A stretch of DNA of 14,132 bases, taken from assembly GCA_947573465.1 (NCBI GenBank), contig CANPET010000020.1, positions 1 through 14,132 of the forward strand, in the 5' to 3' direction. A model generated the notes under the pieces. It saw only the letters and a program-made list of their open reading frames with translations. It ran no database searches and had not been told where the DNA came from. The DNA comes from an uncultured Eubacterium sp. GTDB lineage: Bacteria; Bacillota; Clostridia; Lachnospirales; Lachnospiraceae. Below are positions 7,993-14,132 of the stretch, piece after piece (position 1 is the first letter of the stretch; every line of letters starts with the position of its first letter). A program made the position numbers and the translations under genes.

Positions 7993-8089
7993 TTAATTTT
8001 TTTCATTTAAAGTCATTCTACCATATCTACAGCAATATTTCATCTTTTCACTATTTTTATAAATATAACTTCCTACTCTGCTATAATCA

Positions 8090-8638
8090 TCAGCACATTT
8101 TCACTGCTGCCTGTAACAGCATTATATGGTACTCCTCATCCTGAATAATTCTATGCAGAACCCGATTAACATGGATATCCTGTATCATCTGCATATGCAT
8201 TTTGTATTGCTGAATAGCTCCCCTTTCCCCTTCTATATCCTGCTGAATCATTTTTTCAATATTATCCGAAGTTTTCACAGAAGACGGTGTCCACATTCTC
8301 TGCTGTCCATTCTGCTGGCGTGCCACAAAATCCACACTTCCACCCAGCATCCAGATAAGTTCAGCTAGTTTTTGTAAATGAATCATTTCTGCCATCGCAA
8401 TCCCTAAAAGTACTTTTGCCAAAGCACATCGCTGACCGGACATTCTGCTTTCATGATTAATATATTGTGTAATGGCTGTCATTTCTGATACGCCTCCACA
8501 ATAATCCATTGTAAGCAGATTCGCATATTTCAGATTTTGTCCTGTTACCTGAAGTTCAGGATACGGCAACTCCATCATCGCCGGTTTCACAGAGGTGAAA
8601 TTACATTGGTTACTTATAAGTTGTTTGCTATCACTCAT
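8090..8638 (-). CDS. Ferritin-like, CotJC / manganese-catalase-related protein
   Basis: Protein of 182 residues predicted to be a four-helix bundle with a two-metal centre. The pattern Glu52, Glu84-x-x-His87, Glu136 or Glu138, and Glu168-x-x-His171 matches the E...ExxH...E...ExxH metal-ligand layout of ferritin-like di-metal proteins. The N-terminal region with Tyr-Pro, the Gly-Gly turn and the first helix recalls CotJC, a spore coat protein related to manganese catalase. Catalase-type peroxide removal or metal storage is possible, but neither activity nor spore location is shown. No CotJA or CotJB gene lies next to it, unlike the Bacillus cotJ operon. The ribosome binding site is weak (AAGAG 6 nt from the ATG). 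It appears to be a single-gene unit. Confidence 0.75.
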   Translation of the reverse strand: MSDSKQLISNQCNFTSVKPAMMELPYPELQVTGQNLKYANLLTMDYCGGVSEMTAITQYINHESRMSGQRCALAKVLLGIAMAEMIHLQKLAELIWMLGGSVDFVARQQNGQQRMWTPSSVKTSDNIEKMIQQDIEGERGAIQQYKMHMQMIQDIHVNRVLHRIIQDEEYHIMLLQAAVKMC

Positions 8639-8663
8639 TATTTACTCTTTTCATAAATACATT

Positions 8664-8692
8664 CTCATAATATTTTATTAAAATATATTCAA
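8664..8692 (-). promoter_or_regulatory. Possible promoter of the ferritin-like gene
   Basis: On the minus strand TTGAAT (8692-8687), a 17-nt spacer and TATGAG (8669-8664) give a moderate sigma-A match. The sequence here is so AT-rich that chance matches are common. A developmental sigma factor cannot be excluded, but no clear sigma-E, -G or -K box was seen. Confidence 0.3.
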
Positions 8693-8779
8693 ATACATGA
8701 TTTAAATATATATATCCCCTCCACTTTTCATTTTTCTTATATAAAATAACTACATTAAACAACTTTACCCCCTCTTCCG

Positions 8780-8840
8780 AAGCCTCCAAAAATGTGGCTG
8801 TGCTCTTACTCCTGTGGGCTGACAGGATAGGCTTTTTATT
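8780..8840 (+). terminator. Plus-strand terminator-like structure, possible small RNA end
   Basis: In the plus transcript AAGCCT (8780-8785) can pair with AGGCTT (8829-8834), followed by a T run (8833-8837) and ATTT. An inner perfect hairpin TCCTGT/ACAGGA (8810-8815 with 8822-8827) lies inside. No plus-strand gene ends here: the nearest upstream plus-strand CDS ends at 5393. The structure could therefore end a short RNA begun near 8750-8780, antisense to the 3' region of the small ORF transcript. Confidence 0.35.
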
Positions 8841-8843
8841 TGA

Positions 8844-8874
8844 GATTAGAAACTCACAAAACGTGTTTCTAATC
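8844..8874. other. Hairpin overlapping the end of the small ORF
   Basis: Perfect 10-bp inverted repeat, GATTAGAAAC (8844-8853) with GTTTCTAATC (8865-8874). It includes the stop codon of the 42-codon ORF. It is not followed by a T run on either strand, so it is more likely a 3'-end RNA structure than a classic intrinsic terminator. Confidence 0.45.
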
Positions 8875-8997
8875 GTCGTCCTTACTATTTCTCTTTTGAA
8901 GAAAGTTCAGGAATATGATAATAAATCCACCAAACGAAATCAATAATGCTAACATTGTTAACACTACCATAATAATAAAATTTCCTTGAGAATCCAT
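8869..8997 (-). CDS. Small single-span membrane peptide, type I toxin-like (42 aa)
   Basis: Short ORF of 42 codons. The product has a six-residue polar start, one hydrophobic span at about 7-33 containing Leu-Ile-Ser-Phe-Gly-Gly-Phe, and a short charged tail (Gln-Lys-Arg-Asn-Ser-Lys-Asp-Asp-Asp). This layout resembles small membrane toxins of type I toxin-antitoxin loci, including the putative holin-like toxins of Firmicutes, but no database match is claimed. The ATG at 8997 lies in the loop of a 16-bp hairpin whose stem holds the GAGG site, only 2 nt before the ATG. A second in-frame ATG at 8970 would give 33 residues. The start is therefore uncertain. It lies 84 nt after the Rpn stop codon on the same strand. 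It could also be a chance ORF extending out of the repeat at its start. Confidence 0.45.
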   Translation of the reverse strand: MDSQGNFIIMVVLTMLALLISFGGFIIIFLNFLQKRNSKDDD

Positions 8998-9040
8998 GTC
9001 CTCAAGGAAATTTTATCTATAATCTCATTCCAACTAATTC
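8977..9040. repeat. 64-bp hairpin repeat, copy 1
   Basis: The core is a perfect 16-bp inverted repeat (8975-8990 with 9001-9016) around a 10-nt loop, followed by a conserved flank ending in CAACTAATTC. Copy 2 at 10018-10081 is in the same orientation. The 26 bases of 8982-9007 are identical to 10022-10047. This copy lies just downstream of the Rpn gene and could serve as its terminator. It also contains the likely start of the small ORF. Confidence 0.85.
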
Positions 9041-9081
9041 ATATATTAGTGGTATTCACCATACTTTCTCTATTATATATT

Positions 9082-9255
9082 TTATTTTTCTAACATTTTT
9101 TCTATCACTTCCACACTCTCTTCTAATTCTTCCGCTATCTGCTCTATACTTTTTCCCTTTTGTAATTTTTTATTTATTTTTTCTGTAAGCAATTCTTCAC
9201 GCCCACGTTCAATGCCACGTTTCTCTGCATCCTTTATATTTAATTCGTACAACAT
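9082..9255 (-). CDS. Possible internal product of the Rpn gene (57 aa, RpnS-like)
   Basis: In frame within the Rpn gene, Met210 (ATG at 9255-9253) is preceded by a purine-rich AGGAG (9270-9266) with a 10-nt spacer. Translation from here would give a 57-residue basic-acidic helical peptide equal to the Rpn C-terminal segment. In E. coli rpn genes, internal starts produce small C-terminal proteins that inhibit the full-length nuclease. The match in position and logic is clear, but use of this start is inferred. Confidence 0.4.
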   Translation of the reverse strand: MLYELNIKDAEKRGIERGREELLTEKINKKLQKGKSIEQIAEELEESVEVIEKMLEK

Positions 9256-9882
9256 ATATTCTGCTCTCCTCTCTTGGGAATTTTTAATATTTGCTACTTC
9301 TTTTTCGAGTATAGCAGAAAATTCATCTGGGGTAAATATACCATCAATAGCTTTCAAAAAAATTTTTAATTCATCACTTATATCCCCTACTGTTCCTTTT
9401 GTATTTAGAAAAATTGTTGTGCTTTCATCTTCCAAATCCAAATTTTCTTCTTCACATTTACTATGAAATGTATATTGATATCTCCCTAGTCCAAACACAT
9501 CATATTTACATACAAATATCACTACAGATTTATTTAATTTTTCATAATCTGCACCTTTTTCCAACAAATCTAAATCAATTAAGCTATGATAATACCTTCC
9601 TCTCTTTTTTATATTCTTTTTATCAACCGACTGCATCTCTACATTGTAAACTGTTCCATTTCCATCTTTCACATATACATCTAATCTTACACCTTTAGAG
9701 TCTAATCTTGCATCAATCGTCTTTTCATAAGCTGAAAACTCTATCTTTTCAATTTCATGTCCCATGATTTCACTTAGTACTCTTTTACAAATGTCTGGAT
9801 TTCGTAAAACATGCTTAAAAACAAAATCATTGGACAAATCAAGATTCTCCCACTTCTTTTGCACTTCTTCTGTAACTTTCAT
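9082..9882 (-). CDS. Rpn-type PD-(D/E)XK nuclease (transposase_31 / PDDEXK_2 group)
   Basis: Protein of 266 residues of the Rpn (recombination-promoting nuclease) / PD-(D/E)XK nuclease family, often labelled putative transposase. The core motif is Asp68 in Arg-Leu-Asp-Val and Glu82-x-Gln84 in Asn-Val-Glu-Met-Gln, then the conserved Arg-Gly-Arg-Tyr-Tyr (95-99). The N-terminus (Asp-Phe-Val-Phe-Lys, 19-23) is also typical. The C-terminal part has Arg-Gly-Ile-Glu-Arg-Gly-Arg-Glu and a last helical segment usual for the family, so the gene appears complete. Predicted role: metal-dependent DNA cleavage; E. coli relatives have been linked to recombination and phage defence. The start follows a strong AAGGAGG site and a near-consensus promoter. 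An internal start at 9255 is described separately. The gene is flanked by two direct repeats. Confidence 0.9.
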   Translation of the reverse strand: MKVTEEVQKKWENLDLSNDFVFKHVLRNPDICKRVLSEIMGHEIEKIEFSAYEKTIDARLDSKGVRLDVYVKDGNGTVYNVEMQSVDKKNIKKRGRYYHSLIDLDLLEKGADYEKLNKSVVIFVCKYDVFGLGRYQYTFHSKCEEENLDLEDESTTIFLNTKGTVGDISDELKIFLKAIDGIFTPDEFSAILEKEVANIKNSQERRAEYMLYELNIKDAEKRGIERGREELLTEKINKKLQKGKSIEQIAEELEESVEVIEKMLEK

Positions 9883-9916
9883 ACACTTCCTCCTTTTTAT
9901 TTATGCTATTTGTTGC

Positions 9917-9945
9917 ATTATACTTTGTCTTCGCACAAAAGTCAA
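9917..9945 (-). promoter_or_regulatory. Strong sigma-A promoter of the Rpn gene
   Basis: On the minus strand TTGACT (9945-9940), a 17-nt spacer and TATAAT (9922-9917) match the consensus at 11 of 12 bases. The predicted start near 9910 gives a leader of about 28 nt that contains the AAGGAGG site. The gene is thus expressed independently of gltBD. Confidence 0.85.
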
Positions 9946-10017
9946 CATTTTATTTATATGCATTTACTATTTTTTATGTTGCTTTTTCACTCTGTAAACT
10001 TTATAAAATAGAGATAA

Positions 10018-10081
10018 AAAATTCCTTGAGAATCCATGTCCTCAAGGAATTTTCTATTTATAATCTTATTTCAACTAATTC
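10018..10081. repeat. 64-bp hairpin repeat, copy 2
   Basis: Perfect 13-bp inverted repeat (10018-10030 with 10041-10053) around the same 10-nt loop as copy 1, then the conserved flank ending CAACTAATTC. It lies between the gltD stop codon and the Rpn promoter. The ATG in its loop opens only a 16-codon frame (10037 down to 9987), unlike copy 1. Similarity to copy 1 ends at the hairpin on the low-coordinate side. Confidence 0.85.
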
Positions 10082-10087
10082 GAAAAT

Positions 10088-10111
10088 CAGTAATCTACAA
10101 TATAATTACTG
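10088..10111 (-). terminator. Candidate terminator of gltBD
   Basis: CAGTAAT (10088-10094) and ATTACTG (10105-10111) form a 7-bp stem, followed on the minus strand by ATTTTC. An overlapping alternative stem, CAATATA/TATATTG, lies at 10098-10118. Both are AT-rich and weak. The hairpin in repeat copy 2 just beyond is stronger and could do the job instead. Confidence 0.35.
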
Positions 10112-10163
10112 TATATTGAATTTTTCTTCGCGCGGCATAATTTCGGTTTACTACCCACTATCT

Positions 10164-11654
10164 CTATAGATTTGTGTATCCCATCAGTGACTCATCTACT
10201 TCTCTTGCGCAGTCTCTTCCTTCTCTGATAGCCCATACGACCAACGACTGTCCTCTATGCACATCACCTGCAGTAAATACATTTTCTACACTGGTAGCAT
10301 ATTTACCAGGCATTGTTGCAATATTTGTTCTAGAGTCTGTATCTACCTTAAATGCTTTCGTTACATAATCTTCTGAACCAAGGAAACCTGCTGCAATCAG
10401 AACTAACTGACAGTCTACTTCATACTCTGAACCTTTAATTTCTACCATGTTCATACGACCTGTCTTTTCGTCTTTCTTTGCTTCCAGTTTCACAAGAACC
10501 AGTTTACATAAGTTTCCATCTTTATCTTTTACAAATTCTTTTACGGTTGTCTGATATACACGTGGATCTTCACCAAATACAGCAATTGCTTCTTCCTGAC
10601 CGTAGTCTGTCTTACAGACTCTCGGCCACTCTGGCCAAGGATTGCTTGCCAATCTTTCATCTGGTGCCTTTGGCATCATCTCAAGCTGAAGTACACTCTT
10701 TGCACCATGACGAATTGATGTTCCGACACAGTCATTTCCTGTATCACCACCACCAATAACTACTACATCCTTATCCTTTGCTGAAATAAATGTTCCATCT
10801 ACTAATTTACCATCGTTGTCAAGTAAAGCTTTTGTAGTTGATGTTAGGAAATCTACTGCAAAGTAAATCCCTTTGGCATCACGACCAGGCGCTTTAATAT
10901 CTCTTGCATTTCTAGAACCACAGGCAAGTACTACCTTATCGTATTTCTTTAAAATCTCACTTGCCTTAATATCTTTTCCTACATTAACACCAGTGATAAA
11001 TTCCACACCCTCTTCTTTCATGATATTTACTTTTCTATCGATAATATGTTTCTCCAATTTCATATTTGGAATACCATACATCAAAAGTCCGCCTATTCTG
11101 TCATCACGCTCATAAACAGTTACACTATGTCCTCTCTTATTTAATTGGTCTGCTACTGCAAGTCCTGATGGTCCGGAACCAATGACTGCCACCTTCTTTC
11201 CTGTTCTGACAGTCGGTGCTTTTGCAGCCGCAAATCCCTTCTCATATGCGTTTTCAATAATCAAATGCTCATTTGCTCTAACGGTTACTGCATCGCCGTT
11301 TAGTCCACAGGTACAAGCCTTCTCACAAAGTGCAGGACATACACGCGATGTGAATTCCGGGAAGTTGTTTGTCTTATGAAGTCTGTTATATGCCTGCTCC
11401 ATATTTCCCATATATAATAAATCATTCCATTCCGGAATCAGATTGTTCAATGGACAACCTGAAACCATTCCGGATATTACCTGACCATTCTGACAAAATG
11501 GCACTCCACATTCCATACATCTGGCAGCCTGACACTTCTGTTTTTCAACAGATAGAGGCTCATGGAACTCGTTAAAGTTTTTAATTCTTTCTTTCGGAGA
11601 AGCTGCTTGTGCCTCTTCTCTTTCATAATCTAAAAATCCTGTTGGTTTTCCCAT
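10164..11654 (-). CDS. gltD: Glutamate synthase (NADPH) small subunit
   Basis: Flavoprotein subunit of glutamate synthase that passes electrons from NADPH through FAD and iron-sulfur centres to the large subunit. The protein has 496 residues from the chosen start. The N-terminal domain carries Cys46, Cys49, Cys54, Cys67 and Cys106, Cys110, Cys114, Cys116, fitting two [4Fe-4S] clusters. The FAD site Gly-Ser-Gly-Pro-Ser-Gly is at 159-164, the NADPH site Gly-Gly-Gly-Asp-Thr-Gly at 301-306, and the C-terminal FAD motif Thr-Ala-Gly-Asp-Val is near 466. Start choice: GGGAGG is 7 nt before the ATG at 11654. The in-frame ATG at 11669 overlaps this site and is rejected. It follows gltB by 92 nt, longer than usual, with two stem-loops between them. 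Confidence 0.96.
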   Translation of the reverse strand: MGKPTGFLDYEREEAQAASPKERIKNFNEFHEPLSVEKQKCQAARCMECGVPFCQNGQVISGMVSGCPLNNLIPEWNDLLYMGNMEQAYNRLHKTNNFPEFTSRVCPALCEKACTCGLNGDAVTVRANEHLIIENAYEKGFAAAKAPTVRTGKKVAVIGSGPSGLAVADQLNKRGHSVTVYERDDRIGGLLMYGIPNMKLEKHIIDRKVNIMKEEGVEFITGVNVGKDIKASEILKKYDKVVLACGSRNARDIKAPGRDAKGIYFAVDFLTSTTKALLDNDGKLVDGTFISAKDKDVVVIGGGDTGNDCVGTSIRHGAKSVLQLEMMPKAPDERLASNPWPEWPRVCKTDYGQEEAIAVFGEDPRVYQTTVKEFVKDKDGNLCKLVLVKLEAKKDEKTGRMNMVEIKGSEYEVDCQLVLIAAGFLGSEDYVTKAFKVDTDSRTNIATMPGKYATSVENVFTAGDVHRGQSLVVWAIREGRDCAREVDESLMGYTNL

Positions 11655-11672
11655 TGTAATACCTCCCATATT

Positions 11673-11735
11673 GTAACCAATTTACCTGCAAATTGATTAC
11701 CTGCTTGCGACGCTGCGTAGCAGTATAATCGTCGC
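11673..11735 (-). promoter_or_regulatory. Two stem-loops in the gltB-gltD spacer
   Basis: First in transcript order: GCGACG/CGTCGC (11707-11712 with 11730-11735) enclosing CTGC/GCAG with a 3-nt loop. Second: an 11-bp stem (11673-11683 with 11690-11700, one G-U pair in the transcript) with a 6-nt loop holding part of a direct repeat TTACCTGC (11683-11690, 11698-11705). Neither is followed by a T run, so they look like RNA stability or attenuation elements, not terminators. Confidence 0.55.
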
Positions 11736-11746
11736 ATTACCTTGCT

Positions 11747-14132
11747 CTATCTCGTTGCTGCATAAAATGCTTCGATCTGTGCCTGCTCCGGATTCAAACC
11801 CTTCTGCTCCATTTGAGCAATCGTCTCTAACATCTTCTTGTAGTCGTAAGGAATTATTTTCTTAAACTTTGGTAAATATGATTCAAAGTGTTCTAAAATT
11901 TCCTTACCCTTTACTGAATTCGTATATTTCACATGTTCCTCTATCATTCCCTTCAGTTCTAAAACATCATATTTGTTTGACAACTCTTCTGTAGAAACAA
12001 GTGATTTATTTGTTTTTCTGTAAAGATCATTATTTTCATCCAGTACATAAGCAACACCGCCGCTCATACCTGCTGCAAAGTTTTTTCCTACCTTACCGAT
12101 GACCGCTACGCGACCACCGGTCATATACTCGCATCCGTGGTCTCCCACACCTTCAACGACTGCTGTGATACCAGAGTTTCTTACACAAAATCTCTCTCCT
12201 GCCACACCATTGATGTAAGCTTTACCACTTGTTGCACCATAGAATGCCACATTACCAATAATAATATTTTCATCTTGCTGGAAGCGTGAGCCTTTCGGCG
12301 GATATACGATCAGCTTACCACCTGATAAACCTTTACCAAGATAGTCATTACTGTCTCCAATTAATTCCATTGTCATACCATTCGGAATAAAAGCGCCGAA
12401 ACTCTGTCCACCTGCACCATAAGCTTTCACTGTGTACATATCATCTTCTAATGTATCCTGATATTTCTTTGTAATCTCTGAACCAAAGATTGTACCAAGA
12501 GACCGGTCAATGTTTGTTACATTTACCTCAACAGTTGCCGCTTTCCTGCTATTTAATGCTTTCTGCAATTTTGGCAGAATAACTGTCATATCCTTTGTTT
12601 TTTCTAATTCAAAGTCATATTCATTCTTACCAATATACTGAACTCTCTCCCCTGCAAAATCAGTATTTAATATCTTGCTAAGGTCAACTTCTGCTGCCTT
12701 CTTTAAATCAATACCTTCCTTTACTTTCAGTAAATCGGCACGACCAACCAACTCATCCAATGTTCGAACACCAAGTTTTGCCATATACTCCCGAAGTTCT
12801 TCTGCAATGAACTTCATAAAGTTTACAACATATTCCGGTTTTCCTTTAAAGTTCTTACGAAGTTCCGGATTCTGTGTAGCAACACCTACCGGGCAGGTAT
12901 CCAGATTACATACTCTCATCATAACACAGCCCATCGTTACCAGTGGTGCTGTGGCAAACCCATATTCTTCTGCGCCAAGCATTGCTGCAATAGCTACATC
13001 TCTACCACTCATTAACTTGCCATCTGTCTCCACAACAACCTTGTGCCGGAGCCCATTAGCAATCAATGTCTGATGTGCTTCTGCAAGACCTAATTCCCAA
13101 GGAAGGCCTGCATTGTAAATAGAATTTTCCGGAGCAGCACCTGTACCACCGTCAAAACCTGATACAAGAATCACCTGTGCTCCTGCCTTAGCAACACCTG
13201 CTGCTACAGTTCCAACACCTGCCTCCGATACTAACTTCACTGAAATTCTGGCATCACGGTTTGAGTTCTTCAAATCGTAAATCAACTGTGCCAAATCCTC
13301 AATAGAGTAAATATCGTGATGTGGTGGTGGTGAAATCAAACTTACACCTGGTGTAGAATGTCTGGTCTTTGCTACCCATGGATAAACTTTCTTTCCAGGT
13401 AAATGTCCACCTTCACCTGGTTTTGCTCCCTGTGCCATCTTAATCTGAAGTTCCTCTGCACTTACAAGATATCTTGATGTGACACCAAAACGTCCAGATG
13501 CCACCTGCTTAATTTTCGAACATTTATTTAAACCATCTTCTCCGATAGTTAATCTTTCAATAGATTCTCCACCTTCACCTGAATTAGAACGACCACCAAT
13601 CATATTCATAGCAATCGCCATCGTCTCATGTGCTTCCTGTGAAATGGAACCATAAGACATAGCACCTGTCTTAAATCTCTTCATAATAGATTCAGCACTT
13701 TCTACTTCGTCAATTGAAATACCTCCGTTTTCCGGATAGTTGAAATCCATCAGTCCTCGTAAATGGAATGGTGACATTTCCTCATCTATCATATGTGTAT
13801 ACTGTTTAAACAACTGATAATTATCTGTCCATGTAGCCTGTTGTAATGTGTGGATTGTGGCAGGATTGTACTTGTGCTGCTCCTTACCACTTCTAGCCTT
13901 ATGGTCTCCATTGCTCTCCAATGTCAAATCAACATCTAATCCCAATGGGTCAAATGCTTTGGAATGAAGATCTTTTACACTATCCTCAATGTCCTTGATT
14001 GTAATGCCTTCTACACGGCTGACTGTTCCTGTAAAATACTTGTCAATGACTTCTTTTGAAATACCAATGGCCTCAAAAATTTGTGAACCCTGATATGACT
14101 GAATCGTTGAAATTCCCATCTTAGAAGCAATT
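11747..14132 (-). CDS. gltB: Glutamate synthase large subunit, C-terminal part
   Basis: Large subunit that makes two glutamates from glutamine and 2-oxoglutarate using electrons from GltD. Only the last 794 codons or so are present, of about 1500; the frame stays open at the right edge (Ile-Ala-Ser-Lys before the Met at 14119), so the glutaminase domain lies outside. Visible parts, numbered from that Met: the FMN-binding synthase domain (about 90-470) with Gly-Glu-Gly-Gly at 181-184 and Lys-Pro-Gly-Glu-Gly-Gly at 233-238, and Cys398, Cys404, Cys409 (C-x5-C-x4-C) for the [3Fe-4S] cluster. A Gly-rich beta-helix C-terminal domain follows. All key residues are kept. The promoter is outside the window, so regulation cannot be judged. 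Confidence 0.97.
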   Translation of the reverse strand, partial: IASKMGISTIQSYQGSQIFEAIGISKEVIDKYFTGTVSRVEGITIKDIEDSVKDLHSKAFDPLGLDVDLTLESNGDHKARSGKEQHKYNPATIHTLQQATWTDNYQLFKQYTHMIDEEMSPFHLRGLMDFNYPENGGISIDEVESAESIMKRFKTGAMSYGSISQEAHETMAIAMNMIGGRSNSGEGGESIERLTIGEDGLNKCSKIKQVASGRFGVTSRYLVSAEELQIKMAQGAKPGEGGHLPGKKVYPWVAKTRHSTPGVSLISPPPHHDIYSIEDLAQLIYDLKNSNRDARISVKLVSEAGVGTVAAGVAKAGAQVILVSGFDGGTGAAPENSIYNAGLPWELGLAEAHQTLIANGLRHKVVVETDGKLMSGRDVAIAAMLGAEEYGFATAPLVTMGCVMMRVCNLDTCPVGVATQNPELRKNFKGKPEYVVNFMKFIAEELREYMAKLGVRTLDELVGRADLLKVKEGIDLKKAAEVDLSKILNTDFAGERVQYIGKNEYDFELEKTKDMTVILPKLQKALNSRKAATVEVNVTNIDRSLGTIFGSEITKKYQDTLEDDMYTVKAYGAGGQSFGAFIPNGMTMELIGDSNDYLGKGLSGGKLIVYPPKGSRFQQDENIIIGNVAFYGATSGKAYINGVAGERFCVRNSGITAVVEGVGDHGCEYMTGGRVAVIGKVGKNFAAGMSGGVAYVLDENNDLYRKTNKSLVSTEELSNKYDVLELKGMIEEHVKYTNSVKGKEILEHFESYLPKFKKIIPYDYKKMLETIAQMEQKGLNPEQAQIEAFYAATR

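Noticed and set aside
7967..8003. MerR-type promoter with a long spacer (TTAACA, 19 nt, TATAGA) on the minus strand
   Set aside because: The dyad overlaps the proposed -10 and does not fill the spacer as MerR operators do, and no regulator gene is near.
9987..10037. 16-codon ORF starting in the loop of repeat copy 2, matching the first five residues of the small membrane peptide
   Set aside because: The shared residues come from the repeat itself. After the hairpin the frame differs and stops quickly, so it is at most a remnant.
8977..10081. Complete transposon with the Rpn gene as transposase
   Set aside because: The flanking repeats are direct, not terminal inverted, and no target-site duplication was seen. 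Rpn proteins act as nucleases and are not classical DDE transposases.
12675..13073. Plus-strand open frame of 132 codons
   Set aside because: It lies wholly antisense to the conserved gltB synthase domain with all its active-site residues; its composition is that of a mirror frame and no ribosome binding site was seen.

Overview
The window looks like chromosomal DNA of a low-GC, Gram-positive, spore-forming Clostridia, most likely Lachnospiraceae. Reasons: AT-rich composition, strong AGGAGG-type ribosome binding sites, a signal peptidase with a long charged cytoplasmic N-terminus, a CotJC-like ferritin-fold protein, and a bacterial NADPH-type gltB/gltD pair. Assignment is by protein features only; no rRNA marker is present. 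No tRNA, rRNA, CRISPR array or complete insertion sequence was seen.

Layout. 1-741 (+): 3' part of an AEC-family permease, ending at a hairpin shared with the convergent gene. 4529 down to 794 (-): nfo (endonuclease IV), a second AEC permease and pepF (M3 oligopeptidase), closely spaced and probably cotranscribed. 4632-5393 (+): tandem GNAT acetyltransferase, divergent from nfo. 5395-5452: bidirectional terminator. 6179 down to 5457 (-): lepB with its own promoter. 7903 down to 6287 (-): a Gfo/Idh/MocA oxidoreductase followed 21 nt later by a Cys-motif flavoprotein, behind a promoter region rich in inverted repeats. 8638 down to 8090 (-): ferritin-like/CotJC-like protein. 8639-10163: the accessory-looking part. 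11654 down to 10164 (gltD) and the window end down to 11747 (gltB, partial) (-): glutamate synthase, the central ammonium-assimilation enzyme.

The most unusual stretch is about 8780-10111, downstream of gltD. It holds an Rpn-type PD-(D/E)XK nuclease gene with a near-consensus promoter and an internal Shine-Dalgarno plus ATG that could give a 57-residue C-terminal product, as in intragenic Rpn antitoxins. The gene lies between two direct copies of a 64-bp repeat built around a perfect hairpin. One copy runs into a 42-codon ORF for a single-span hydrophobic peptide with a charged tail, and beyond its stop there is a plus-strand terminator-like structure that could end an antisense RNA. This could be a nuclease defence module next to a type I toxin-antitoxin-like locus; the sequence is suggestive, not proof. 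The other genes are ordinary housekeeping or metabolic functions.
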